DNA of 64,000 bases, taken from Rhodobacteraceae bacterium WFHF2C18 (lineage in GTDB: Bacteria; Pseudomonadota; Alphaproteobacteria; Rhodobacterales; Rhodobacteraceae). Under the pieces are notes generated by a model. That model did no database searches and was not told the origin of the DNA. It was given only the letters and a program-made list of their open reading frames with translations. The stretch is from contig NHTQ01000001.1 of NCBI GenBank assembly GCA_002166865.1, positions 62,001 through 126,000 on the forward strand, given 5' to 3'. A program made the translations under genes and the position numbers. Positions 55,545 through 64,000 of the stretch are shown in pieces (the stretch's first letter is position 1; every line of letters starts with the position of its first letter).

Positions 55545-56123
55545 GTGGCTGTGACAGAGAGGGGTTCTGACAATCTGCGCCGGTTGCTGGGGGGGCTTGC
55601 TGCCGCCGCCCTGGGACTGGCTTTGACCGCCGGGGAGGGGGCCGCGCAGCAGCGCACCGTCGTCGGCGAACGCTATGTGCCCACCATCTGGGTCGACCCG
55701 GACGGATGCGAACACTGGGTGATGGACGACGGCGCCGAGGGCTACATGACCCCGCACGTCGACCGTAACGGTATTCCGGTCTGCCGCCGCGGCGAGGTCT
55801 GCGGGGTGATGAACACCGACACGCTCTTCGCCACCGACAGCGCCCGTATCAACGCCTCGGGTCGCGAACGGCTGCGGGATTTCTTCAACCAGGCGCGGGC
55901 GACGTCCTTCGTCATTACCGGCCATACCGACAGCCGGGCCTCCGACGACTACAACCTGCGGCTTTCCCTGCGCCGGGCGAACGCTGTTGCACGCGTCGCG
56001 CAAGGCACGGGTGCCCGCATCGCCGACATCCGCGGCTACGGCGAACGCATGCCGGCGGCGCCCAACACCACCGCGGCGGGCATGCAGAAGAACCGCCGCG
56101 TCGAAGTCATCTGCATCCGCTGA
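55545..56123 (+). CDS. OmpA-family outer-membrane protein with a Cys-containing N-terminal domain
   Basis: A 192-residue protein. The N-terminus is a signal-like helix ending GEGAAQQ. Residues ~45-80 form a small domain, TIWVDPDGCEHWVMDDGAEG plus YMTPHVDRNGIPVC, also found in the next gene. Residues ~95-190 are an OmpA peptidoglycan-binding domain: LFATDSARINASGRERLRDF, ITGHTDSRASDDYNLRLSLR and NRRVEVIC. Upstream 220 bases are AT-rich and probably carry the promoter. GTG at 55545 follows AAGGAC; GTG 55551 is possible. Confidence 0.82.
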   Translation: MAVTERGSDNLRRLLGGLAAAALGLALTAGEGAAQQRTVVGERYVPTIWVDPDGCEHWVMDDGAEGYMTPHVDRNGIPVCRRGEVCGVMNTDTLFATDSARINASGRERLRDFFNQARATSFVITGHTDSRASDDYNLRLSLRRANAVARVAQGTGARIADIRGYGERMPAAPNTTAAGMQKNRRVEVICIR

Positions 56124-56137
56124 AGGGGGACAAGGAC

Positions 56138-56449
56138 ATGAAACATGCGAAATTCGCCTTGCTGATTCCCCTCGCTGCGCTGGTGGCGGGCTGCGGGCAT
56201 CCCGTCCCGGTGGAGGAGTCCAAGACGCGCGACTACGGCTTCGGCGCCAAGCACCTCAGCCAGTTGCAGGCTGGCGTCTGGATCGATCCCAACGGCTGCG
56301 ATCACTGGATCATCGACGACGGGGTGGAGGGGTATCTCTCGCAGCGGCTGGACAAGTACGGCAAGCCGGTCTGCTCCGGCACTGCGCCGCCCACCGTCGC
56401 CACGGGCAACTTCAAGGGCGCCGGCGATATCAGCGATCCGGCGTCTTAA
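56138..56449 (+). CDS. Lipoprotein sharing a domain with the OmpA-family neighbour
   Basis: A 103-residue lipoprotein with signal ending LAALVAGC (Cys19). The mature domain GVWIDPNGCDHWIIDDGVEG then YLSQRLDKYGKPVC parallels the domain in the upstream OmpA-type protein, with both cysteines conserved. A short Gly/Asp-rich tail follows. The gene is 14 bases downstream of the OmpA gene, so the two are co-expressed. The shared domain has no function known to me. Confidence 0.78.
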   Translation: MKHAKFALLIPLAALVAGCGHPVPVEESKTRDYGFGAKHLSQLQAGVWIDPNGCDHWIIDDGVEGYLSQRLDKYGKPVCSGTAPPTVATGNFKGAGDISDPAS

Positions 56450-56600
56450 CGCCGGTCGGACCTTTCACCACGACGTGCGGCCGCGGGCACCCTGCCTGCG
56501 GCCGTTTTCCTCTTATCCGGGCGCCGGAGGCGCGGTGGCCCTTGCCTATGCGCGCGCAACTTGGCACCATTCCGGAAACGCCTTGCCCCGGGAGATGTGA

Positions 56601-57611
56601 TTGGCCACCAGCGTGCTGCCCCCCCAGACCGAGCCGACCGCCCTGCACGAAGAGGTCGTCGAATTCCCGGACAATCGCCTTCTCATCGACCTTTGCGGGG
56701 AATACGACCGCAATCTCGCCGAAATCGAGCAGAACCTGGGCGTGCAGATCCTGCGCCGCGGCAACGAACTGGTCGTCGTGGGCGAGGATCCCTCCGCCCG
56801 CGAGGCCGTCGAAGTGCTCCAGGCGCTCTACGAACGGCTGGAGAACGGCAAGGACGTGGCGCGCGAGGACGTGGACCGCGAGTTGCGCATGGGCGGCGCC
56901 GCCGGCGCCGAGACGGGCACGCGCGACGGCGACCAGCTGGAGATGTTCCGCGGCGGCCCGATCGAGATCAAGACCCGCAAGAAGCTGATCGAACCGCGCA
57001 CCGACGCGCAGAAGGCCTATGTGCGGGCGCTCTTCGGCAACGAACTGGCCTTCGGTATCGGCCCGGCGGGCACCGGCAAGACCTACCTGGCCGTGGCCGT
57101 GGGCGTGTCCATGTTCATCGAGGGCCATGTCGACCGCATCATCCTGTCCCGCCCCGCGGTGGAGGCGGGCGAGAAGCTGGGCTATCTGCCCGGCGACATG
57201 CGCGAAAAGGTCGATCCCTACATGCAGCCGCTCTACGACGCGCTGAACGACTTCCTGCCGGGCAAGCAGCTGGCCAAGCTGATCGAGGAGAGACGCATCG
57301 AGATCGCGCCGCTGGCCTTCATGCGCGGGCGCACGCTGTCCAACGCCTTCGTCGTGCTGGACGAGGCACAGAACGCCACCTCCATGCAGATGAAGATGTT
57401 CCTCACCCGCCTGGGCGAGGGCTCGCGCATGGTCATCACCGGCGATCGCAGCCAGGTTGACCTGCCCCGCGGCGTGACAAGCGGCCTGCACGATGCCGAG
57501 CGGTTGCTCAAATCCGTGCCCGGCATCGCCTTCACCTATTTTTCGGCGCGCGACGTGGTGCGCCACCCGCTGGTGGCCGCGATCATCGACGCCTACGAGG
57601 CCGACCGCTAG
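56601..57611 (+). CDS. phoH: PhoH family ATPase
   Basis: A 336-residue cytoplasmic P-loop ATPase of the PhoH/YbeZ group, linked to RNA maturation with YbeY. An N-terminal KH-like part includes [20 protein letters not shown]. The ATPase core has [18 protein letters not shown] (Walker A), [20 protein letters not shown] (Walker B) and [23 protein letters not shown] 56601 is chosen for its GGGAG site and agreement with family length. ybeY follows after 22 bases. Confidence 0.92.
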   Translation: MATSVLPPQTEPTALHEEVVEFPDNRLLIDLCGEYDRNLAEIEQNLGVQILRRGNELVVVGEDPSAREAVEVLQALYERLENGKDVAREDVDRELRMGGAAGAETGTRDGDQLEMFRGGPIEIKTRKKLIEPRTDAQKAYVRALFGNELAFGIGPAGTGKTYLAVAVGVSMFIEGHVDRIILSRPAVEAGEKLGYLPGDMREKVDPYMQPLYDALNDFLPGKQLAKLIEERRIEIAPLAFMRGRTLSNAFVVLDEAQNATSMQMKMFLTRLGEGSRMVITGDRSQVDLPRGVTSGLHDAERLLKSVPGIAFTYFSARDVVRHPLVAAIIDAYEADR

Positions 57612-57633
57612 GGCAGGGCGCGGGCGCCGGACC

Positions 57634-58119
57634 ATGCTGACCGACACCATCATCGAAGACGCGCGCTGGCAGGCGGCCGGCCTGCCGCATCTGGCCGAAC
57701 CCGCCGCCCGGGCGACGCTGCAGCATCTGGAGATCGACCCGGACGCCTTCGAGATCGTGGTGCTGGGCTGCGACGACGCGCGCATCGCTGCGCTCAACGC
57801 CGATTTCCGCGGCAAGCCCCGGCCCACCAACGTGCTGTCCTGGCCCAGTGCCGAGCGCGCGCCGGATACCCCCGGCGCCCGCCCCGCGCCCCCCGACCCG
57901 GCCGAGGCGGAACTGGGCGACATCGCGCTGGCCTACGACACCTGCGCGGCCGAGGCGGCGGCGGCCGGCCGGCCCCTGGCCGATCATGTCACCCACCTGG
58001 TCGTGCACGGTGTGCTGCACCTGCTGGGATTCGATCACGTCCGTGACGAAGATGCCACTTTGATGGAGGCGGTCGAGGTCGCGATACTTGGCAAACTGGG
58101 GTGTCCTGACCCATATTGA
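57634..58119 (+). CDS. ybeY: Endoribonuclease YbeY
   Basis: A 161-residue zinc endoribonuclease for 16S rRNA 3'-end maturation and ribosome quality control. The zinc motif is VVHGVLHLLGFDHVRDEDA (three histidines). Upstream LNADFRGKPRPTNVLSWPS and AELGDIALAYDTC are family markers. It is encoded between phoH and corC, the usual order. Confidence 0.93.
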   Translation: MLTDTIIEDARWQAAGLPHLAEPAARATLQHLEIDPDAFEIVVLGCDDARIAALNADFRGKPRPTNVLSWPSAERAPDTPGARPAPPDPAEAELGDIALAYDTCAAEAAAAGRPLADHVTHLVVHGVLHLLGFDHVRDEDATLMEAVEVAILGKLGCPDPY

Positions 58120-58163
58120 CGCTTACCGGGGCGGCGAGGCCCCTCATCCGGAATCAAGAGACA

Positions 58164-59054
58164 ATGGGCGACAGCATCGACGACTCCTCTAACGCGGCGC
58201 AGCGCGCGCAACCCGAGGAACACGTTACCGAAGACGACCAGGGCGGATTCTTCCGCCGCATTTTCGAGGCATTGAGCCCCGGAGAAGACGAAGACGACGA
58301 GGCCGAGGCCGCGCAGGCCGCCGCCGCCCTGGGCGTGCCGGGGCTGGGCAACCTGCGCACCCTGACGGTGGAGGATGTTTCCATTCCCAAGGCCGACATC
58401 GTCTCGGTGCCCTCCACGATCACCAAGGACGAACTGGTGCAGGTCTTCCGCGACAGCGGGCTGACCCGCCTGCCGGTCTACGAGGGCACGCTCGACTCCC
58501 CCGTCGGCATGGCGCACCTGAAGGATTTCGCGCTCAAGCACGGGTTCAACGGCGCAGGCGAGCGGTTCGACCTCGAGTCGCTCCTGCGGCCGCTGGTCTA
58601 CGTGCCGCCCTCGATGCCCCTGGGCGTGCTTCTGCAGAAGATGCAGAACGACCGCCGGCACATGGCGCTGGTGATCGACGAATACGGCGGGGTGGACGGC
58701 CTGGTGACCATCGAGGACCTCATCGAACAGGTCGTGGGCGAGATCGAGGACGAACACGACGTGGACGAGGGCCAGTTCTGGACCCGGGAATCGCCGGGCT
58801 GCTACATCGCCCTGGCCAAGACCCCGCTGGAGGAGTTCGAGACCGAGATCGACCTCTCCCTGACCGACGTCGAGGAAGTGGACGAGGAAGAGATCGACAC
58901 CCTGGGCGGGCTGGTCTTCATGCTGCTGGGCCGCGTGCCGGTGCGCGGCGAGGTGGTCGAGCACCCCAGCGGCGTCGTCATCGAGGTGATGGAGGCCGAC
59001 CCGCGCCGGATCAAGCGGCTGCGGGTGCGCCTGCCCGGTCACACGGATAGCTGA
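58164..59054 (+). CDS. corC: CorC/HlyC-family CBS-domain protein
   Basis: A 296-residue cytoplasmic protein. It has two CBS motifs around [20 protein letters not shown] and [20 protein letters not shown], then [20 protein letters not shown], and a C-terminal CorC/HlyC domain with [20 protein letters not shown]. The acidic N-terminus ([13 protein letters not shown]) is variable. The family is tied to Mg2+/Co2+ handling. It lies between ybeY and lnt as usual; ATG 58164 removes a leader overlapping the ybeY stop. Confidence 0.9.
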   Translation: MGDSIDDSSNAAQRAQPEEHVTEDDQGGFFRRIFEALSPGEDEDDEAEAAQAAAALGVPGLGNLRTLTVEDVSIPKADIVSVPSTITKDELVQVFRDSGLTRLPVYEGTLDSPVGMAHLKDFALKHGFNGAGERFDLESLLRPLVYVPPSMPLGVLLQKMQNDRRHMALVIDEYGGVDGLVTIEDLIEQVVGEIEDEHDVDEGQFWTRESPGCYIALAKTPLEEFETEIDLSLTDVEEVDEEEIDTLGGLVFMLLGRVPVRGEVVEHPSGVVIEVMEADPRRIKRLRVRLPGHTDS

Positions 59055-59058
59055 CCCC

Positions 59059-60576
59059 GTGCCCGCGCCGGCCCCCGCCTCCGGCTGGCTTGCGCGGCGC
59101 TCCCGGGCCGGCGGGCTCGTGCTGGCCGGGGGGCTGGGCGCGCTGGCCGCCCTTGGGCAGGCGCCCCTGGGCCTCTGGCCGGCCACCGTGCTGGGGCTCG
59201 CCGGGCTTTTCGCCCTGTTCCGCCGGACAGGGGGCTGGCGCCGGGCCGCCGCCCTCGGCTGGGCGGGCGGCACCGGCCATTTCCTTCTGGCGCTGAGCTG
59301 GATCATCGAACCCTTCCTCGTGGATGTCGCCCGGCACGGCTGGATGGCGCCCTTCGCGCTGGCGCTCATGGCGGGGGGGCTGGCGCTGTTCTGGGCCGCG
59401 GGCTTCGCGCTGGCCCGCGCCGCCGGCCGCGGCGCCGCCGCCTGGATCGGCGGGCTCCTCCTGGCCGAGGCGGCGCGCGGCGTGCTCTTCACCGGTTTCC
59501 CCTGGGCGCAGCCCGGCCACGCCTGGATCGACACGCCCCTGCTGCATTGGGCGGGCTGGGCCGGGGCGCTCGGCCTGCTGGCGGCGATGCTGGTCGCGGC
59601 GGCGGGGCTCTGGCACCTGCTGGCGGGGCGCCGCTGGGCCGGCGCCGCGGGGCTTGCGGCCGTCGCCGTGCTCTACGGGGCCGGCGCCGCGCTGACACCC
59701 CCGCCCGCCGACACGCGGGAGGCCCCCGTGATCCGGCTGGTGCAGCCGAACGCGCCCCAGCACGAGAAATGGGATCCCGAAAAGATCCCCGTCTTCTTCC
59801 AGCGCCAGATCGACTATACCCGCGCCGGGCCGCGCCCCGACCTGGTCGTCTGGCCCGAGACGGCGATTCCGGTGCTGTTGAACGACGCCCAGCCCACGCT
59901 CGACGCGATCGCGCGCGCGGCCCGGGGGGTTCCGGTGGTGCTGGGGGTGCAGCGGATGGCGCAGGGGCGCTTCTACAACTCGCTCGTGGTGCTGGACGCG
60001 GACGGCGGGGTCACCGCCCTTTACGACAAGCACCACCTCGTTCCCTTCGGCGAATACATCCCCTTCGGCGACTGGCTGGCGCGCTACGGCATCCAGGGCA
60101 TGGCCGCGCAGAACGGCGCGGGCTACGCTGCCGGGCCCGGGGCGCAGGTCATCGGCCTGGGCGATCTGGGCCGGGCGCTGCCGCTCATCTGCTACGAGGG
60201 CGTCTTCCCGCGCAACGTGGCCGCGGCGCCGGGGCGGGCCGACTTCATGCTGCTTGTCACCAACGACGCCTGGTTCGGGCGCGTCTCGGGGCCCTATCAG
60301 CACCTCGCCCAGGCCCGCCTGCGCAGCGCCGAGCAGGGGTTGGCGATGGTGCGCGTGGCCAATACCGGCGTCTCGGCCATGATCGACCCCTGGGGGCGGG
60401 TCACCGCGCGCCTGCCGCTGGGACAGGCGGGCTGGACCGACGCGCCCCTGCCCGCGCCCCGGCCGCCCACACTCTACGCCCGCACGGGCGATCTGCCGAT
60501 GCTGGGGCTGGCCCTTCTGGCGCTGCTGGCGGCGGCGCTGCTGCCGGGCCGGAGGCCGCCGCCAAATGGCGATTGA
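59059..60576 (+). CDS. lnt: Apolipoprotein N-acyltransferase
   Basis: A 505-residue inner-membrane enzyme that adds the third acyl chain to lipoproteins. The N-terminal ~200 residues form several helices (FALALMAGGLALFWAAGFAL). The periplasmic nitrilase domain carries the Glu-Lys-Cys triad in VVWPETAIPVLLND, LYDKHHLVPFGEYIPFGDWL and LPLICYEGVFPRN. A final helix precedes the stop. GTG start 59059 follows the corC stop by four bases. It works on the lipoproteins seen elsewhere in the window. Confidence 0.93.
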   Translation: MPAPAPASGWLARRSRAGGLVLAGGLGALAALGQAPLGLWPATVLGLAGLFALFRRTGGWRRAAALGWAGGTGHFLLALSWIIEPFLVDVARHGWMAPFALALMAGGLALFWAAGFALARAAGRGAAAWIGGLLLAEAARGVLFTGFPWAQPGHAWIDTPLLHWAGWAGALGLLAAMLVAAAGLWHLLAGRRWAGAAGLAAVAVLYGAGAALTPPPADTREAPVIRLVQPNAPQHEKWDPEKIPVFFQRQIDYTRAGPRPDLVVWPETAIPVLLNDAQPTLDAIARAARGVPVVLGVQRMAQGRFYNSLVVLDADGGVTALYDKHHLVPFGEYIPFGDWLARYGIQGMAAQNGAGYAAGPGAQVIGLGDLGRALPLICYEGVFPRNVAAAPGRADFMLLVTNDAWFGRVSGPYQHLAQARLRSAEQGLAMVRVANTGVSAMIDPWGRVTARLPLGQAGWTDAPLPAPRPPTLYARTGDLPMLGLALLALLAAALLPGRRPPPNGD

Positions 60577-60611
60577 CGCCCGTCCCGCGCCCGCTTAACA
60601 GTCTGCTATCC

Positions 60612-60655
60612 CGTCACAACGGCTTCCTGGCGTGGCGGCAGACTTCTAATGGAGC
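60612..60655 (+). promoter_or_regulatory. SAM/SAH riboswitch
   Basis: The segment 60613-60631 (GTCACAACGGCTTCCTGGC) and the downstream TGGAGC match the core of the SAM/SAH riboswitch class found upstream of metK in Rhodobacterales. The P1 stem pairs CGTCAC (60612-60617) with GTGGCG (60632-60637), including one G-U. GCTTCC in the loop can pair with GGAGC (60651-60655), the pseudoknot that hides the ribosome binding site. This predicts translational repression when SAM or SAH is bound. It also places the metK start at 60661 rather than 60649. Confidence 0.88.
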
Positions 60656-60660
60656 GTTTC

Positions 60661-61842
60661 ATGTCCCGACGGAACTATATCTTCACCTCCGAGTCCGTCT
60701 CGGAGGGGCACCCCGACAAGGTGTGCGACCGGATCTCGGATGCGATCCTGGATGCCTTCCTGGCCGAGGAACCGGCCGCCCGCGTCGCCTGCGAGGCCTT
60801 CGCCACGACCAACCGGGTGGTCATCGGGGGCGAGGTCGGCCTGTCCGATCCGGGCCGGATGAAGGCCTTCATGGCGCATGTGCCCCAGATCACCCGCGAC
60901 TGCATTCGGGACATCGGCTACGAGCAGGACAAGTTCCACTGGAACACCTGCGAGATCGACAATTACCTGCACGAACAGTCCGCCCATATCGCCCAGGGCG
61001 TCACCGGCGAGGAAGGTCGCGACGAGGGCGCGGGGGACCAGGGCATCATGTTCGGCTACGCCACGAACGAGACCGACGCGCTGATGCCCGCGCCCATCCA
61101 GTTCAGCCACGCCATCCTGCGCCGCCTGGCCGAGGCGCGCAAATCCGGCAGCGAACCCACCCTGGGCCCCGACGCCAAGAGCCAGATCGCCCTGCGCTAC
61201 GAGGACGGCAAGCCGGTCGAGGTGATGTCGGTCGTGCTGTCCACCCAGCACACCGAAGAGGATCAGACCTCGGCGCATATCCGCGAGATCGTCGAGCCCT
61301 ACATCCGCGAGATCCTCCCGGCCGACTGGATCACCGACGCCACCGAGTGGTGGATCAACCCCACCGGCACCTTCGTCATCGGCGGGCCGGACGGCGACGC
61401 CGGGCTCACGGGCCGCAAGATCATCGTGGACACCTACGGCGGTGCCGCGCCGCACGGGGGCGGGGCGTTCTCCGGCAAGGACCCGACGAAGGTGGACCGC
61501 TCGGCGGCCTATGCCGCGCGCTACCTGGCCAAGAATGTCGTCGCCGCGGGCATGGCCGAACGCTGCACCCTGCAACTCAGCTACGCCATCGGCGTGTCCA
61601 GGCCGCTGTCGGTCTACGCCGACACCCACGGCACCGGCGAGATCCCGCCGGCCGAGATCGAGCAGGCGGTGCGCAGGGTGATGGATCTCACCCCGCGCGG
61701 CATCCGCGAGCACCTCGACCTCAACAAGCCGATCTACGCGCGCACCGCCGCCTACGGCCACTTCGGGCGGCAGCCGGAGTCCGACGGCGGGTTCTCCTGG
61801 GAAAGACTGGATCTGGTCGAGGCCCTGAAGAAGGCCGCCTGA
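60661..61842 (+). CDS. metK: S-adenosylmethionine synthetase
   Basis: Makes SAM from methionine and ATP. A 393-residue enzyme. It starts [20 protein letters not shown], with [20 protein letters not shown] (the hexapeptide region) and [20 protein letters not shown]. The ATG at 60649 lies inside the riboswitch pseudoknot region, so 60661 is preferred. Control by the upstream SAM/SAH riboswitch is predicted. SAM is used by MiaB and TrmB, encoded nearby. Confidence 0.96.
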   Translation: MSRRNYIFTSESVSEGHPDKVCDRISDAILDAFLAEEPAARVACEAFATTNRVVIGGEVGLSDPGRMKAFMAHVPQITRDCIRDIGYEQDKFHWNTCEIDNYLHEQSAHIAQGVTGEEGRDEGAGDQGIMFGYATNETDALMPAPIQFSHAILRRLAEARKSGSEPTLGPDAKSQIALRYEDGKPVEVMSVVLSTQHTEEDQTSAHIREIVEPYIREILPADWITDATEWWINPTGTFVIGGPDGDAGLTGRKIIVDTYGGAAPHGGGAFSGKDPTKVDRSAAYAARYLAKNVVAAGMAERCTLQLSYAIGVSRPLSVYADTHGTGEIPPAEIEQAVRRVMDLTPRGIREHLDLNKPIYARTAAYGHFGRQPESDGGFSWERLDLVEALKKAA

Positions 61843-61885
61843 GGGGCGGATCCGGGGCGCGGGGCCGGCCATCGCGCCGGCCCGG

Positions 61886-61914
61886 CCGGCTGTACGGAAA
61901 ACCCGTACGGCCGG
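61886..61914 (+). other. Long hairpin between metK and trmB
   Basis: CCGGCTGTACGG, loop AAAAC, CCGTACGGCCGG makes a 12-pair stem with one G-U pair. A third CCGTACGG follows at 61919-61926. No T-run is present. It could attenuate or protect the metK mRNA or control trmB. Confidence 0.5.
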
Positions 61915-61988
61915 TACCTGCCGTACGGTCCGCGCCGCCCCGCACGGGGGGCATTGAAGACGCCGGCAAACTCGGGCATCTGGACGGC

Positions 61989-62702
61989 ATGAGCAGCGAC
62001 AAGCACCCCTCCGGCGCCCCCTGGCGCAATTTCTACGGCCGGTTCAAGGGCAAGGGCCTGCGCCCGGCGCAGGAAACCTACCTCGACGAGGACCTCGGCA
62101 AGCTCTCGCCCGGGCCGGTTGGCTGGGACGTGAATCCCGAGCGACACGCCATTGATCTGCAATCACTTTTCGGGGGCCGGCCCGTGTGGCTGGAAATCGG
62201 TTTCGGCGGGGGCGAGCACATGGTGCACCAGGCCGCCCGGCACCCCGAGGTGGGGATCATCGGCTGCGAGCCCTACATCAATGGCGTCGCCATGCTGCTG
62301 GGCAAGATCCGCGCGGCCGAGGTTCAAAATCTTGCGGTGTACCCGGGCGACGTCCGCGACATGTTCGATGTCCTGCCCGATGCGTCGATCGACCGGGCCT
62401 TTCTGCTCTATCCCGACCCCTGGCCGAAAAAGCGCCACCACAAGCGCCGTTTCGTCACGCCGGAATACCTGGAACCATTGGCCCGTGTCATGCGGCCGGG
62501 CGCGATTTTTCGTGTGGCCACAGATATTTCGGACTACGTCCGCCAGACGCTGGAACAGGTGCCGGCGCATGGGTTCACCTGGCTGGCCGCGCGTCCGTCG
62601 GACTGGCGTGAACCCTGGGACGATTGGCCCTCCACCCGCTACGAACAGAAGGCCCTGCGCGAGGGCCGGGTGCCGCACTACCTGACATTCCGCAGGGAGT
62701 GA
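61989..62702 (+). CDS. trmB: tRNA (guanine-N7-)-methyltransferase
   Basis: Methylates G46 of tRNA using SAM. A 237-residue protein with the opening RNFYGRFKGKGLRPAQETYL, the SAM motif VWLEIGFGGGEHMVHQAARH, IGCEPYINGVAMLL and the signature YPDPWPKKRHHKRRFVTPEY. THE C-terminal STRYEQKALREGRVPHYLTF is conserved. ATG 61989 gives family length. It is downstream of metK with a hairpin between. Confidence 0.94.
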   Translation: MSSDKHPSGAPWRNFYGRFKGKGLRPAQETYLDEDLGKLSPGPVGWDVNPERHAIDLQSLFGGRPVWLEIGFGGGEHMVHQAARHPEVGIIGCEPYINGVAMLLGKIRAAEVQNLAVYPGDVRDMFDVLPDASIDRAFLLYPDPWPKKRHHKRRFVTPEYLEPLARVMRPGAIFRVATDISDYVRQTLEQVPAHGFTWLAARPSDWREPWDDWPSTRYEQKALREGRVPHYLTFRRE

Positions 62703-62754
62703 GTGAAGAGTGCGCCCTAATCGGCGGATAAAAAAGACAATTCCGCCGAAACCG

Positions 62755-63930
62755 TTACCCCGCCAGCTTGTCGCCCAAGCGGCCCAGCATGTCCACGCAC
62801 TTCTGCAACTGCTCGATCGAGACGTATTCGTCGGGCTTGTGCGCCTGATGGATCGAGCCCGGCCCGCAAACCACCGCCGACATCCCGTATTGCTGGAAAA
62901 TGCCGGCCTCGGTGCCGAAGGCAACGACCTCGCAGTCGTCCTGCCCGGTCAATTCCATCATGATTTCCTTTGCTTCGTTGATCTCGGCGGGCTCCAGCCC
63001 GTCCACCTCGCCGATGACCTCGGTCGAGATGTCGGCATCGGGGCAGGTCTCGCGCATGGCCGGCAGGAGCACCTCCTCGCAATAACGGCGCAGATCCTCC
63101 TTCACGTATTCCGCGTCCGAGGCCTGCACGGGCCGCATTTCCCATTCCAGTTGCGCGATCGAGGCGATGACGTTGTGCGCCACGCCGCCGGTCAGGCTGC
63201 CGGTGTTGATGGTGCTCCAGGGCGGGTCGAACCGGCTGTTCGCCGGCGCGCGTTCGCGCAGCCGCTGCTTGAGTTCCAACAGCCGGTTCACGTAGCGCAC
63301 GGCGTATTCCACCGCGTTGACCCCGCGCTCGGGGGCTGAGCCGTGGCCTGCAAGCCCATGAAAATGCGTGGTATATTCGTAGCAGCCCTTGTGCCCCTCG
63401 ACGATGCGCATCAGCGTGGGCTCACCGATCAGCGCCACGTCCGGGCGGATGCCGCGTTCGCGCAGGCTTTCCACCAGCGCCTGCCCGCCCAAGCAGCCCA
63501 CCTCCTCGTCGTAGGTGAAGGCAAAGTGGATCGGCCGGTCGCGTACCTTGTCCACGAAATAGGGTGCCATGGCCACGGCCGCGGCGATGAAGCCCTTCAT
63601 GTCGCAGGTGCCACGCCCGTACAGAAGGCCCTCGTGCTCGGTCATTTCAAAGGGATAGCTGGCCCAGTCCTGCTCATCCACGGGCACCACGTCGGAGTGC
63701 CCGGACAGCACGATGCCCCCGTCGGCCTCCGGCCCGATGGTGGCGAAGAGGTTGGCCTTGTGCCCGATGTCGTCGTGGAAGACCTCGACCCGCGCGCCCT
63801 CGTGTTCCAGCCGGTGGGCCAGGTAGGCGATCATGTCGAGATTGCTGAGCTCGGACACGGTGGGAAATGCGATCAGATCGCCGAGCAGTGCCACGGTATC
63901 GGATAGCTGTGTGGTCACGGACCGCCTCAT
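62755..63930 (-). CDS. argE: Acetylornithine deacetylase (M20 family)
   Basis: Removes acetate from N-acetylornithine in arginine synthesis. A 391-residue metallopeptidase-family enzyme. Metal ligands and catalytic residues are in IVLSGHSDVVPVDEQDWASY, LLYGRGTCDMKGFIAAAVAM, FTYDEEVGCLGGQ and CGPGSIHQAHKPDEYVSIEQ. The dimerisation lid starts near HFHGLAGHGSAPERGVNAVE. ATG 63930 is preferred over 63966. It is convergent with trmB. Confidence 0.88.
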   Translation of the reverse strand: MRRSVTTQLSDTVALLGDLIAFPTVSELSNLDMIAYLAHRLEHEGARVEVFHDDIGHKANLFATIGPEADGGIVLSGHSDVVPVDEQDWASYPFEMTEHEGLLYGRGTCDMKGFIAAAVAMAPYFVDKVRDRPIHFAFTYDEEVGCLGGQALVESLRERGIRPDVALIGEPTLMRIVEGHKGCYEYTTHFHGLAGHGSAPERGVNAVEYAVRYVNRLLELKQRLRERAPANSRFDPPWSTINTGSLTGGVAHNVIASIAQLEWEMRPVQASDAEYVKEDLRRYCEEVLLPAMRETCPDADISTEVIGEVDGLEPAEINEAKEIMMELTGQDDCEVVAFGTEAGIFQQYGMSAVVCGPGSIHQAHKPDEYVSIEQLQKCVDMLGRLGDKLAG

Positions 63931-64000
63931 CGGATTGTCAGGAAACCCTGTCGGTGTAGGGGCCAATCGCTTGCAGCGTCAACCAGAATCCGTCGATATC

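Noticed and set aside
59547-62702. 1051-codon open frame across lnt, metK and trmB
   Set aside because: Only its last 237 codons (trmB) are real. The rest is an antisense-free shadow frame of lnt and metK, common in GC-rich DNA.

Overview
The window looks like chromosomal DNA of an alphaproteobacterium of the Rhodobacteraceae/Roseobacter type. The evidence is the high GC content, the divergent irr / fabA-fabB-fabI cluster, the order miaB - OmpA - phoH - ybeY - corC - lnt - metK - trmB, and a SAM/SAH-type riboswitch ahead of metK, a class known mainly from Rhodobacterales. The species cannot be named from the sequence alone.

Region 1 (about 1-16.8 kb) is an exopolysaccharide or O-antigen locus. 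It holds the tail of a GMC oxidoreductase, a decayed IS66-type remnant, an EPS-associated MarR regulator and a repeat array. Precursor genes follow (galU, ugd), then glycosyltransferases at 4.2, 9.4, 11.7 and 12.5 kb, a Wzx-type flippase, a sulfotransferase, an unrecognised protein and an EpsG/Wzy-like polymerase. The locus shows wear: a UDP-glucuronate 4-epimerase gene has an in-frame stop and a lost catalytic tyrosine, and only the last ~50 codons of a GDP-fucose synthase remain in front of manC-manB.

Region 2 (16.8-28 kb) is mosaic. Two intact, related tyrosine recombinase genes each sit back to back with a small XRE regulator, with an inverted repeat between them. The first regulator leads directly into a complete dTDP-rhamnose operon (rfbCBDA). 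The second precedes three phage-like genes, the last a terminase small subunit with no large subunit. A WecA/MraY-like initiating transferase with an unusual C-terminal extension and a third, decayed recombinase fragment follow, and the region stops at a tRNA-Ser(UGA) gene. I read this as integrative elements stacked next to the tRNA, carrying polysaccharide genes as cargo.

Region 3 (28-64 kb) is orderly core genome. It includes a SPOR lipoprotein with a C-run frameshift, dacC-type carboxypeptidase, tmk, holB, tatD and a metallo-beta-lactamase-fold hydrolase as one forward run. A mixed metabolic block follows: enolase-superfamily enzyme, BigR/SqrR-like repressor, HPF-cold-shock fusion, Ca2+/Na+ antiporter, alcohol dehydrogenase, pobA-pcaD, and a tightly packed five-gene minus-strand operon with a macro-domain protein. 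Then come fatty acid synthesis genes under a divergent Irr regulator, a DmdA-like aminomethyltransferase-fold protein, tRNA modification (miaB, trmB), RNA maturation (phoH, ybeY), envelope genes (OmpA, corC, lnt), metK and an argE-type deacetylase.
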